A DNA stretch of 11,094 nucleotides, taken from assembly GCA_022361095.1 (NCBI GenBank), contig JAKSBO010001041.1, forward strand, positions 1 through 11,094, read 5' to 3'. A program made the position numbers and the translations under genes. The notes under the pieces are model-generated. The model was not told where the DNA came from, searched no databases, and saw only the letters and a list, made by a program, of their open reading frames with translations. The stretch comes from Desulfobacterales bacterium. Its GTDB lineage: Bacteria > Desulfobacterota > Desulfobacteria > Desulfobacterales > Desulfobacteraceae. This document shows positions 1 through 6,083 of the stretch, in pieces; the stretch's first letter is position 1, and each line of letters opens with the position of its first letter.

Positions 1-1077
1 CCATCCATAAACGGTGCCATGCTCACCAACGTCGGCAACCTTACCCTGTTTCGTTATTGTTTTTCAAAATTCGAAATCCTGACCGGAGGTGACGGTATAT
101 CTGCTAACCTGAAACAAAGCCCCTGGCTTTTAATGGTGGTACCTCTCTACCTCGCCGCTTTGATCTTTAACTGCCGTAAAATCATAAAAGAAGAAAAAAC
201 AGATGTGATTCATAGCCACTGGATCATTCCCCAGGGATTAGCCGCTGTTATATGCCGTGGTCTTTTCAGGATTCAAGTCCCCATTGTTGTAACGTCTCAT
301 GGCGGAGACCTCTTTGGCCTGAAGAGTGCTATGATGACAAGCATTAAGCGTTTTGTGCTTGCAAGGGCGGATCATGTAACCGTAGTGAGCCGGGCCATGA
401 AAACCTATTGCATAAGGCATCTTGGGTGTGATCCAGACAAAATCTCTGTACGTTCCATGGGTGTTGATTTAAAAAAACAATTTGTTCCAAGCCAAGACAG
501 ACCTGATCCATTAAAACTGGTTTTTGTGGGAAGGCTTGTGGAAAAAAAAGGCGCTGATATCCTGATCCGTGCAATGAGAATAATCTTGGCTGAAATTCCG
601 GATGCCCGCCTTGATATCTTCGGAGACGGCCCTGAACTTGAGCCCTGTAAGAATCTGGCAAACGATCTTAAAGTGTCGGATCATATCAGGTTCCATGGGG
701 CAGAACCAAACAGCCGGGTACATATATGCTATCAAAAAGCCGGCATTGCCGTAATGCCTTTCAGGATTGCAAAGGACGGGGATCAAGAGGGGTTGGGGCT
801 TACCACGGTTGAAGCCATAGGCTGTGGATGTTCAGTGGTTGCCTCGAATCTTGTTGCCGTAAGGGATGTTATTGAAGACGGTCAAACCGGATTTTTGGTA
901 ACACCTGAAGATCCAAAACTCTTAGCCAACAAAATCATAAGCATCATCAAAGCCCTTACAAAGAGTAAAATATTATGTCCTGGGGCACGGCAGCAGGTTT
1001 TAAAAAAATTTGACTGGGATATTGTCGCCAAAGATTATGCTGCGTTTCTGTCTAATGCAACAGCACTGCGCCCATAA
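1..1077 (+). CDS. Glycosyltransferase family 4 (GT-B fold), 5'-truncated
   Basis: Retaining GT-B glycosyltransferase that would move a sugar from a nucleotide-activated donor to a glycan or lipid acceptor at the cytoplasmic face of the membrane. The frame is open to the left edge: six codons precede the ATG at 19, so the true start lies outside and roughly the first 30-60 residues are missing; 358 residues are visible. Seen motifs: an acceptor-domain HSHW near residue 71 and SHGGDL near residue 99, then the C-terminal Rossmann domain opening with VFVGRLVEKKG (about residues 174-184). The GT4 signature E-x7-E (E263 and E271) occurs in EGLGLTTVEA and contacts the donor sugar-nucleotide. Sugar specificity cannot be read. 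It faces the GT-C/TPR gene convergently, and the upstream neighbours that would reveal a polysaccharide cluster are outside the window. The family call is secure; the pathway is unknown. Confidence 0.9.
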   Translation, partial: PSINGAMLTNVGNLTLFRYCFSKFEILTGGDGISANLKQSPWLLMVVPLYLAALIFNCRKIIKEEKTDVIHSHWIIPQGLAAVICRGLFRIQVPIVVTSHGGDLFGLKSAMMTSIKRFVLARADHVTVVSRAMKTYCIRHLGCDPDKISVRSMGVDLKKQFVPSQDRPDPLKLVFVGRLVEKKGADILIRAMRIILAEIPDARLDIFGDGPELEPCKNLANDLKVSDHIRFHGAEPNSRVHICYQKAGIAVMPFRIAKDGDQEGLGLTTVEAIGCGCSVVASNLVAVRDVIEDGQTGFLVTPEDPKLLANKIISIIKALTKSKILCPGARQQVLKKFDWDIVAKDYAAFLSNATALRP

Positions 1078-1150
1078 CAATTCAGGGAAAAAGACTGTCT
1101 CCGTACAACCTCTCTACTTGCCCTTATATTGCGTAGATTGGCAGGTTGAT

Positions 1151-1172
1151 TTACCTGACAAATGTCAGGTAA
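1151..1172. repeat. Perfect 10-bp inverted repeat, 2-nt centre
   Basis: Arms TTACCTGACA (1151-1160) and TGTCAGGTAA (1163-1172) are exact reverse complements around AA. As RNA it would fold as a 9-bp stem with a 4-nt loop; as DNA it has the symmetry of a dimer operator. No T-run follows on either strand, so it is not a standard intrinsic terminator by itself. Confidence 0.7.
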
Positions 1173-1198
1173 TTTTACCTCTCCCCCAAAAGGGTAGG

Positions 1199-1220
1199 TC
1201 CGGTGATTTTCGTCACCGGA
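1199..1220. terminator. 8-bp hairpin, weak terminator candidate
   Basis: Arms TCCGGTGA (1199-1206) and TCACCGGA (1213-1220) pair perfectly around a TTTTCG loop. The hairpin lies about 120 nt past the stop of the GT4 gene, between convergent genes, where a bidirectional terminator would be expected. Only TTT follows on the plus strand and nothing T-rich follows on the minus strand, so the terminator call is weak. A less regular hairpin immediately precedes it (ACCT at 1177-1180 with AGGT at 1196-1199, and an inner CCC/GGG pair). Confidence 0.35.
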
Positions 1221-1583
1221 TTTAAAGCAGACATCAGTCTACCGCACTGAACTCTCCCTCGGCATCTGAGTCCCCTATCGTATACCTCCGCGTCACTCAG
1301 TAATCAATATATCGGCACATATATAAATCAATTCGGTACTAATGCTTGCCGGTAGAAAGCTTCTGTTTTAATAATATATATCGCACCAGAGTCAATTTTC
1401 CGGCTCCTGCGGGGCCGGCAGAGCTACAGGGAAAGATGTGGTCAGCATCAAAACCTAAAGGAATTTCTGTTTTTCCCCAGCATTTCTGTCATATCAGTTC
1501 CATCTAAGTTGAATTTCTTTTAATAATTTTCAGCAGCAGGCCTGGCAATAAATCATAAATCAAAATGTTCATTGGCCCTTTTA

Positions 1584-3671
1584 TTAAAAATCCATGATTT
1601 CTTGTTGTTTTTCCTCCATCTGAATGCCAATTGCCTGCCTTATTTTATTATAATACAAAAGAACTGGTAAATCCTGTCTTGCCTGTCTTAGTTTCAGCCC
1701 GTCTAAAATATACTGTACAGGGTAAGCATCAAGCAACTCACGGACGAAAAATTTGGTTTTTTCCATACAACCTTGGTCAATACTGTTTTGAATCAGGCAT
1801 AACCTGACGAAAAAAGGGTGATTGGTATTGGCTTTCAATGCTTTTTTTAAAAACCGCTCAGCCTTATCATAATGATTATTTACCATGTTGACATATCCGA
1901 AATATGTTATGGTCTGAGAATCAAATGGGGCTGCTTTAAACGCAGCAAGGGCCGGTTTCAACGCTTTATCAGGTTGCCGGGCCTGCAAGTACATACGGGT
2001 TAAAAGATTAAGCGCATTTGTAGTTGTTTTCTTCTGAAAAAGCCGGTCAAACACTGACAGGGCTTCCTTAAGCCGGTTTTGCGTCAGCAATGTCTTGATA
2101 TAGTTCATTGCAAAAGGGGGAACCATTTTAGTTTCAATGGATTTTTTACCATATTCCAGTGCTTTTGCAACATTACCCACTTGCAGATATGCGAAATGGA
2201 GGCGATCATACGCAAGTGCTTTTGCATAGGCCTGTGTACTGGCATCCAAATGTATGGACGTTTCATAAAGATTTATAGCAGTTTGCCAGTCCGCAATTTT
2301 TTCATAATACCGTTTAGCAAGAATTTGATAGGGTCTTGCTCTACCAGGTGCTTTTTCAATAGCGCTTTCCCATAATGTTTTTTCAGTTTTCCAGTCAAAG
2401 TTGCGGGTATAAGTCCCCATTCCAACTGCAATTATAATTGCTGAAATAAAAAAACTGCCCATCAAAAATATGCTCTTTTTCTTTTTCCTATTTTGATAAT
2501 CGACCAAATAGGTTACCAACCACACGCACAGGGGAACAAATAAAAACATTGATGGCACATAATTACGATGTTCAAATACAAGCTCCAGATTAAGGAACGT
2601 TGATTCAATACCATGGTTCAGAAGAAAGAAGAGAATGGCAAACCCTATCAAGGGATATTTTTTTTGCAGCACTAATCCGGAAATAAAAAGAGAGATCATA
2701 AAAAAAATGGCAAACAGTGTGGTCCAAGGTGAAAAAAGAGTTTTGGAGATGGCAATATCGTGTGCCATTGAAAATTGGGAGGATAGAGGATAAAAAAGCT
2801 GGGACAAATAAAGACAAACCACCCTTGATTGGGTCATTAATCGCTGCACCGGGGTAAAGGGGCGATTATCATATGTATTAACCAACCTGAAGATATCATT
2901 TCCTGTCCAAATATTGGCAACGACAAATAAAAAAAGGATAAGCGCTAAAACTACCAGAATAATTTTTGGTTTGAGAAAACTTTTTATCGTTATATTTTGA
3001 AAAAAAATCCCTTCCAGTAAAAGTGCGGAAGGAAGAATTAAAATGGTATTTTCTTTTGAAAAAAAAGCCAGCACACCTGCGAATGCAAACGCACAGGAAA
3101 ATATTACTTTTTTACAGGCAGAATCTGCTTGACGAAATTGTACATAAAAATATAAGCCTGCAATGTAAAACATCCCTGCCAGAGACGCCATGCGCTGGAC
3201 AATATAAGTAACCGCCGAGGTATGAATGGGATGAATTACCCAAAGGACAGCAACCATTAAAGCGGCCTGGTATTGAATGGACTCATCTTTTATCCCTGCC
3301 CTTGGCGTGGCAAGAATTAAACGAAGGGATAGGAATAAAAAAATACCGGAAATAATGTGAACCAGGATATTGACGAAATGATACCCAAAGACCTTGTCCT
3401 CTCCTGCGTACCAGTTTAGAGCAAATGAGAGCATGGCAACAGGACGATAAATTGAATCGCCCTTGTATAAACCACCATTTATGGACGCATGCAGACTTTG
3501 AATAATTGATTCGAAATTCAGTTCAATAGGATGTATTCCCGGATTTTCGATAATATTGGGGTAATCATCAAGATGCCAAGTAGCATTCAAGCCATTGCTG
3601 TAAACCAGAACCGTTATGACTGTAATTAATAGAACGCCTATTGGGTTACAGCATTTTTCCTCGTGAAGCAT
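1584..3671 (-). CDS. Multi-spanning GT-C-like membrane protein with C-terminal TPRs (TMTC-like)
   Basis: A 695-residue protein. The first 420 residues carry about ten hydrophobic segments (first at 11-28, last at 400-420), followed by a soluble tail of about 270 residues with at least five TPR-like helix pairs (about 446-650, e.g. the stretch around KALEYGKKSI and DKAERFLKKAL). In the first external loop an Asp pair (D35-D36, HLDDYPN) sits where GT-C enzymes place a catalytic/metal acidic motif. Further family-like motifs are YRPVAMLSF (75-83), HPIH (147-150), KEN (206-208) and EHRNYVPS (367-374). This layout matches bacterial relatives of the TMTC (DUF1736) protein O-mannosyltransferases, which use lipid-linked sugars outside the membrane. 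Start: the ATG is the first after an in-frame stop, with AAGGTGA 8 nt upstream. It follows pilA but is separated from it by a strong terminator. Inference: it could glycosylate pilin or another exported protein; an unrelated TPR membrane protein remains possible. Confidence 0.75.
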   Translation of the reverse strand: MLHEEKCCNPIGVLLITVITVLVYSNGLNATWHLDDYPNIIENPGIHPIELNFESIIQSLHASINGGLYKGDSIYRPVAMLSFALNWYAGEDKVFGYHFVNILVHIISGIFLFLSLRLILATPRAGIKDESIQYQAALMVAVLWVIHPIHTSAVTYIVQRMASLAGMFYIAGLYFYVQFRQADSACKKVIFSCAFAFAGVLAFFSKENTILILPSALLLEGIFFQNITIKSFLKPKIILVVLALILFLFVVANIWTGNDIFRLVNTYDNRPFTPVQRLMTQSRVVCLYLSQLFYPLSSQFSMAHDIAISKTLFSPWTTLFAIFFMISLFISGLVLQKKYPLIGFAILFFLLNHGIESTFLNLELVFEHRNYVPSMFLFVPLCVWLVTYLVDYQNRKKKKSIFLMGSFFISAIIIAVGMGTYTRNFDWKTEKTLWESAIEKAPGRARPYQILAKRYYEKIADWQTAINLYETSIHLDASTQAYAKALAYDRLHFAYLQVGNVAKALEYGKKSIETKMVPPFAMNYIKTLLTQNRLKEALSVFDRLFQKKTTTNALNLLTRMYLQARQPDKALKPALAAFKAAPFDSQTITYFGYVNMVNNHYDKAERFLKKALKANTNHPFFVRLCLIQNSIDQGCMEKTKFFVRELLDAYPVQYILDGLKLRQARQDLPVLLYYNKIRQAIGIQMEEKQQEIMDF

Positions 3672-3688
3672 GGCTCATTCACCTTTTC

Positions 3689-3701
3689 AGACAGTCTGTC
3701 T
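3689..3701. repeat. Short palindrome upstream of GT-C/TPR gene
   Basis: AGACAG and CTGTCT flank a single T, a perfect 6-bp dyad about 18 nt ahead of the start codon of the minus-strand GT-C/TPR gene, next to its ribosome site. It could be an operator or a small hairpin affecting translation initiation, but its short length makes chance plausible. Confidence 0.3.
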
Positions 3702-3741
3702 ACGATAAAAAACGCCAAAATCAGTCTAAAAACATAAAGGA

Positions 3742-3781
3742 CAGATAAAAAAGTTGGCAGAGGAAATGCTTCCTTTGCCAA
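3742..3781 (-). terminator. Rho-independent terminator after pilA
   Basis: Arms at 3754-3765 and 3770-3781 form a 12-bp stem with one G-U pair around a 4-nt loop. On the minus strand the stem is followed by CTTTTTTATC, a proper U-tract. It lies about 37 nt past the pilA stop and ahead of the next gene, so most pilA transcripts should end here. This would give abundant pilin mRNA while the downstream GT-C/TPR gene depends on read-through or its own promoter. Confidence 0.88.
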
Positions 3782-3817
3782 CATAATGCGTTTTTAAATT
3801 AAATAAAAAATATTGAA

Positions 3818-4276
3818 CTAAAAAACACCGATAGCGGGTTTAGTCGCCTCACCGTCCTGATCCAAGGTAAAAACGGCATCAGTGGTATCACCATCAAGAT
3901 CGCCTGTAGCAGTAATCGTATAACTTGTTGTTGCGGCAGTAACAGAATAACTATAATAGACCTCTCCTGCAGGTTCAAAACCTATTGTGCCGAATCCGCC
4001 TTTATCAGTCCAAGCCCTTTTTGCCTTACCCGGATTGCTGTCCGGGCTTTCAGTGCAGGTCTTGTACGCATCTTCCTCAGCATTATAAGCTTCCAGTGAG
4101 GTTTTTATACCACCAATATTGGTCTTGGCTTCTGAGGTCTTGGACTTAAGCTGGTAATTCAGGAAGTTGGGAATGGCAATGGCAGCCAGGATACCGATAA
4201 TCGCCACAACAATCATCAGTTCGATCAGGGTAAAGCCTTTCTCGTTGTTTCTCATGTTTTTGATAAATTTTCTCAT
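3818..4276 (-). CDS. pilA: Type IVa major pilin (prepilin)
   Basis: A 152-residue prepilin, the subunit of the type IV pilus used for twitching, adhesion or surface attachment. A 14-residue basic leader ends in Gly14. Prepilin peptidase (PilD) should cut before Phe15 and N-methylate it, leaving 138 residues. The mature N-terminus FTLIELMIVVAIIG has Glu at position 5, then a long hydrophobic helix with Pro22, all diagnostic of class IVa. The globular domain has one Cys (Cys74), so it lacks the intramolecular C-terminal disulfide loop of Pseudomonas/Neisseria pilins. It ends in two acidic turns, GDLDGD (125-130) and DQDGE (139-143). The start is supported by AAGGAG (4284-4289), 7 nt upstream; the internal Met8 has no such site. 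A sigma54 promoter precedes the gene, pilR lies upstream and an intrinsic terminator follows. A pseudopilin is less likely given this regulation and terminator. Confidence 0.93.
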   Translation of the reverse strand: MRKFIKNMRNNEKGFTLIELMIVVAIIGILAAIAIPNFLNYQLKSKTSEAKTNIGGIKTSLEAYNAEEDAYKTCTESPDSNPGKAKRAWTDKGGFGTIGFEPAGEVYYSYSVTAATTSYTITATGDLDGDTTDAVFTLDQDGEATKPAIGVF

Positions 4277-4283
4277 TTTTACT

Positions 4284-4289
4284 CTCCTT
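4284..4289 (-). promoter_or_regulatory. pilA ribosome binding site
   Basis: AAGGAG on the minus strand, 7 nt before the pilA ATG. It settles initiation at the first Met rather than Met8, so the leader peptide is 14 residues. Confidence 0.85.
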
Positions 4290-4341
4290 ATTGTTGGGTT
4301 AAATGATGTGACAAACTATTTTCATGAATGACAATGCTCAT

Positions 4342-4357
4342 TGCAACAGCAATGCCA
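4342..4357 (-). promoter_or_regulatory. Sigma54 (RpoN) -24/-12 promoter of pilA
   Basis: On the minus strand the sequence reads TGGCAT, 5 nt, TTGCA, matching the RpoN consensus TGGCAY-N5-TTGCW at every defined position, including the invariant GG and GC. The expected transcription start is about 4331, giving a leader of about 55 nt before the pilA ATG. The enhancer-binding protein needed to open such a promoter is encoded immediately upstream (4497-5933). RpoN dependence with PilR activation is the known scheme for pilA in Pseudomonas and Geobacter. The upstream stretch 4358-4480 is very AT-rich, as expected where DNA must bend between enhancer and promoter. Confidence 0.9.
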
Positions 4358-4483
4358 GAATAAACCACAACTCACATTTACTTGTAACATATTAATTTTA
4401 AAAGATTTAATTTCACGAACTAAAATACTGTAAAACACTAAAAAATGATTTTTCGACGAAACTTAACAAAAAGGATATGCCGG

Positions 4484-4500
4484 TTGACAAAAAATGTCAA
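4484..4500. promoter_or_regulatory. TTGACA/TGTCAA dyad, candidate activator site
   Basis: Arms TTGACA (4484-4489) and TGTCAA (4495-4500) form a perfect 6-bp inverted repeat with a 5-nt A/T spacer, overlapping the pilR stop codon. It is centred about 160 nt upstream of the predicted pilA transcription start, within reach for a sigma54 enhancer site. It contains the TGTC core reported in PilR binding sites of Pseudomonas. As RNA it could also be a weak hairpin at the end of pilR, but no U-tract follows it on the minus strand. Confidence 0.4.
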
Positions 4501-5933
4501 CATAGATTCCCTTCTGTCGTATCACTATCCCGGGATTCATTTTTATCCGGCTTGATTTTGTCCAAACGGTACCTGAAGGACCTTAAGCTTAAATGTAATA
4601 GCTCGGCCGCCTTACTTTTGTTCCCCTGGGTTATTTCCATGGCCTTTTTGACATATGCGCTCTCAATGTCAAAAATAATTTTGTCCAGGTCCACACCGGA
4701 GGCCACATCTTCAAGATCATAACGGTCGTTCGTAATGCCCTCTATCCAGCGCCGGCGTTTGTATGAAGAGATGGTCAGGCTTTCGGGGAGGATTATATTG
4801 GTAGAGGAAAGTGCCACAGACCGTTCGATCAGGTTTTCAAGCTCCCTGACATTGCCCGGGAAGGAATACCGGTTCAAAAAATCAACGGCATAGGACGACA
4901 GCTTTACGATATCCTTGCCCAATTTTTTTGAGTATTTCTCTACAAAATGGGAGGCAAGTAATTCCACATCCCCTTTTCTATCGCGCAAGGGGGGTACCTT
5001 AATAGGGATTACGTTAAGGCGAAAAAACAAATCTTCCCTGAAATTGCCGTCAATGACCTCTTGTTCCAGCTTTTTGTTGGTGGCGGAAATAATCCTGACA
5101 TCCACATCAATTTCCCGGGTGCCGCCCACGGGTTTGAACCGGGTTTCCTGGACTGCGCGCAAAAGCTTTACCTGGAGAAAGGTGGACAGTTCACCGATTT
5201 CATCTAAAAAGATCGTGCCGGTATTTGCTGCTTCAAACAAGCCCTGCTTATCTGCCACAGCACCTGTAAATGCGCCTTTGACATGGCCGAAAAATTCGCT
5301 TTCCATAAGCGTGTCCGGGATTCCGCCGCAATTGACCACCACAAATGGATTGTCTTTACGCTCGGAATTATCGTGGATGGCCCGGGCGATAAGCTCCTTG
5401 CCTGTGCCGCTTTCACCGGTGATCAGCACATTGGTTTTGGTGGGGCCGATCTGGCGTATTCGCTGGTAAATCGCCTGCATGCCCGGGCTGTTGCCGATGA
5501 TGCGGTTGAAGTGCAGATGGTTTTTAAGTTCAGTTGACCGGTATGCTTTTTCCTGGTCCAGGGTTAAAAGTTCCAGGGCCTTGGCAATGGTGGCGCTAAG
5601 CTCATTGTTGTCAAAGGGCTTGGGTACAAAATCGTAAGCCCCTTCGTTCATTGCCTCCACAGCGATTTCCGTCGTGGCATAAGCCGAGATCATGATTACC
5701 ACGGTATCCGGATGCTCTTTTTTAACAGCCCGCAACACATCAAGCCCTGTAATATCGCCTAAACGAATATCGGTGAGCACCAGGTCATATGTCTTCTGTT
5801 TAATGTTGTTAAGAGCCTGCTTGCCGTTTTTGGCAAGAGTGACCTGATACCCTTTTTTGGATAAAAGCATCTCCAGGAACTCACGCATACTCAGTTCGTC
5901 ATCTACAACCAGGATGCTGTGTTCATCTGTCAT
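4497..5933 (-). CDS. pilR: NtrC-family sigma54 response regulator, probable PilR
   Basis: A 478-residue cytoplasmic activator with three domains. The receiver (about 1-120) has acidic residues D11/D12, phosphoacceptor D55, S83 and K105. The AAA+ domain (about 143-380) has Walker A GESGTGKE (173-180), the sigma54-contacting loop GAFTGA (220-225), Walker B FLDE (D244-E245) and the arginine-rich FREDLFFRLN segment. The Fis-type helix-turn-helix lies at about 436-468 (NKSKAAELLHLSLRSFRYRL). All residues for phosphorylation, ATP hydrolysis and sigma54 contact are present. It sits directly upstream of a sigma54 promoter and pilA in the same direction, which supports PilR over other NtrC relatives. 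No sensor kinase (PilS) gene lies beside it: pyrC is upstream, with a 150-nt gap in which I see no clear promoter or terminator. The ribosome site is weak (GGACGGA). Family certain; PilR identity inferred from context. Confidence 0.85.
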   Translation of the reverse strand: MTDEHSILVVDDELSMREFLEMLLSKKGYQVTLAKNGKQALNNIKQKTYDLVLTDIRLGDITGLDVLRAVKKEHPDTVVIMISAYATTEIAVEAMNEGAYDFVPKPFDNNELSATIAKALELLTLDQEKAYRSTELKNHLHFNRIIGNSPGMQAIYQRIRQIGPTKTNVLITGESGTGKELIARAIHDNSERKDNPFVVVNCGGIPDTLMESEFFGHVKGAFTGAVADKQGLFEAANTGTIFLDEIGELSTFLQVKLLRAVQETRFKPVGGTREIDVDVRIISATNKKLEQEVIDGNFREDLFFRLNVIPIKVPPLRDRKGDVELLASHFVEKYSKKLGKDIVKLSSYAVDFLNRYSFPGNVRELENLIERSVALSSTNIILPESLTISSYKRRRWIEGITNDRYDLEDVASGVDLDKIIFDIESAYVKKAMEITQGNKSKAAELLHLSLRSFRYRLDKIKPDKNESRDSDTTEGNLC

Positions 5934-6083
5934 CCGAATATCCGTCCCAAGGATTAGTTATATTAACACCGGCCTGAATAAAATCTGACACTTTCCTTGT
6001 TACAATCGTCAGTTTATGCACTATAGCCGTTGCAGCAATAAAATAATGGCGGTATGATTGGGGATCAGGAGGGAAATGGAATT

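Larger units (their letters stand above)
1078..1583. other. Gene-less convergent intergenic region, dyad-rich
   Basis: These 506 nt separate the 3' ends of two convergent genes. The left part, about 1150-1300, holds a dense series of inverted repeats (listed separately). The right part, 1300-1583, holds AT-rich sequence, two related AATATATC-type strings near 1307 and 1373, a GC-rich hairpin at 1400-1418, and a tandem ATAAATC pair near 1546-1560. No convincing protein gene was found: the open frames here have no good start or ribosome site and resemble no family I recognise. Possible content is a terminator cluster, a small structured RNA, or a decayed mobile element. Confidence 0.6.

Noticed and set aside
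1400..1418. GC-rich hairpin (CCGGC/GCCGG) as a terminator for the GT-C/TPR gene
   Set aside because: No U-tract follows on either strand and it lies over 160 nt from that gene's stop.
4277..4341. Cyclic-di-GMP (GEMM) riboswitch in the pilA leader
   Set aside because: The predicted leader is only about 55 nt and lacks the conserved GEMM stems; a GEMM aptamer alone needs more length.
4484..4500. TTGACA/TGTCAA hairpin as an intrinsic terminator of pilR
   Set aside because: The stem is only 6 bp, AT-rich and not followed by a U-tract; kept only as a possible DNA-binding site.
4915..5469. 184-codon plus-strand open frame opposite pilR
   Set aside because: It lies wholly antisense to the conserved AAA+ domain, has low-complexity Ser/Pro-rich content and no recognisable family; it is a shadow of pilR codon usage.
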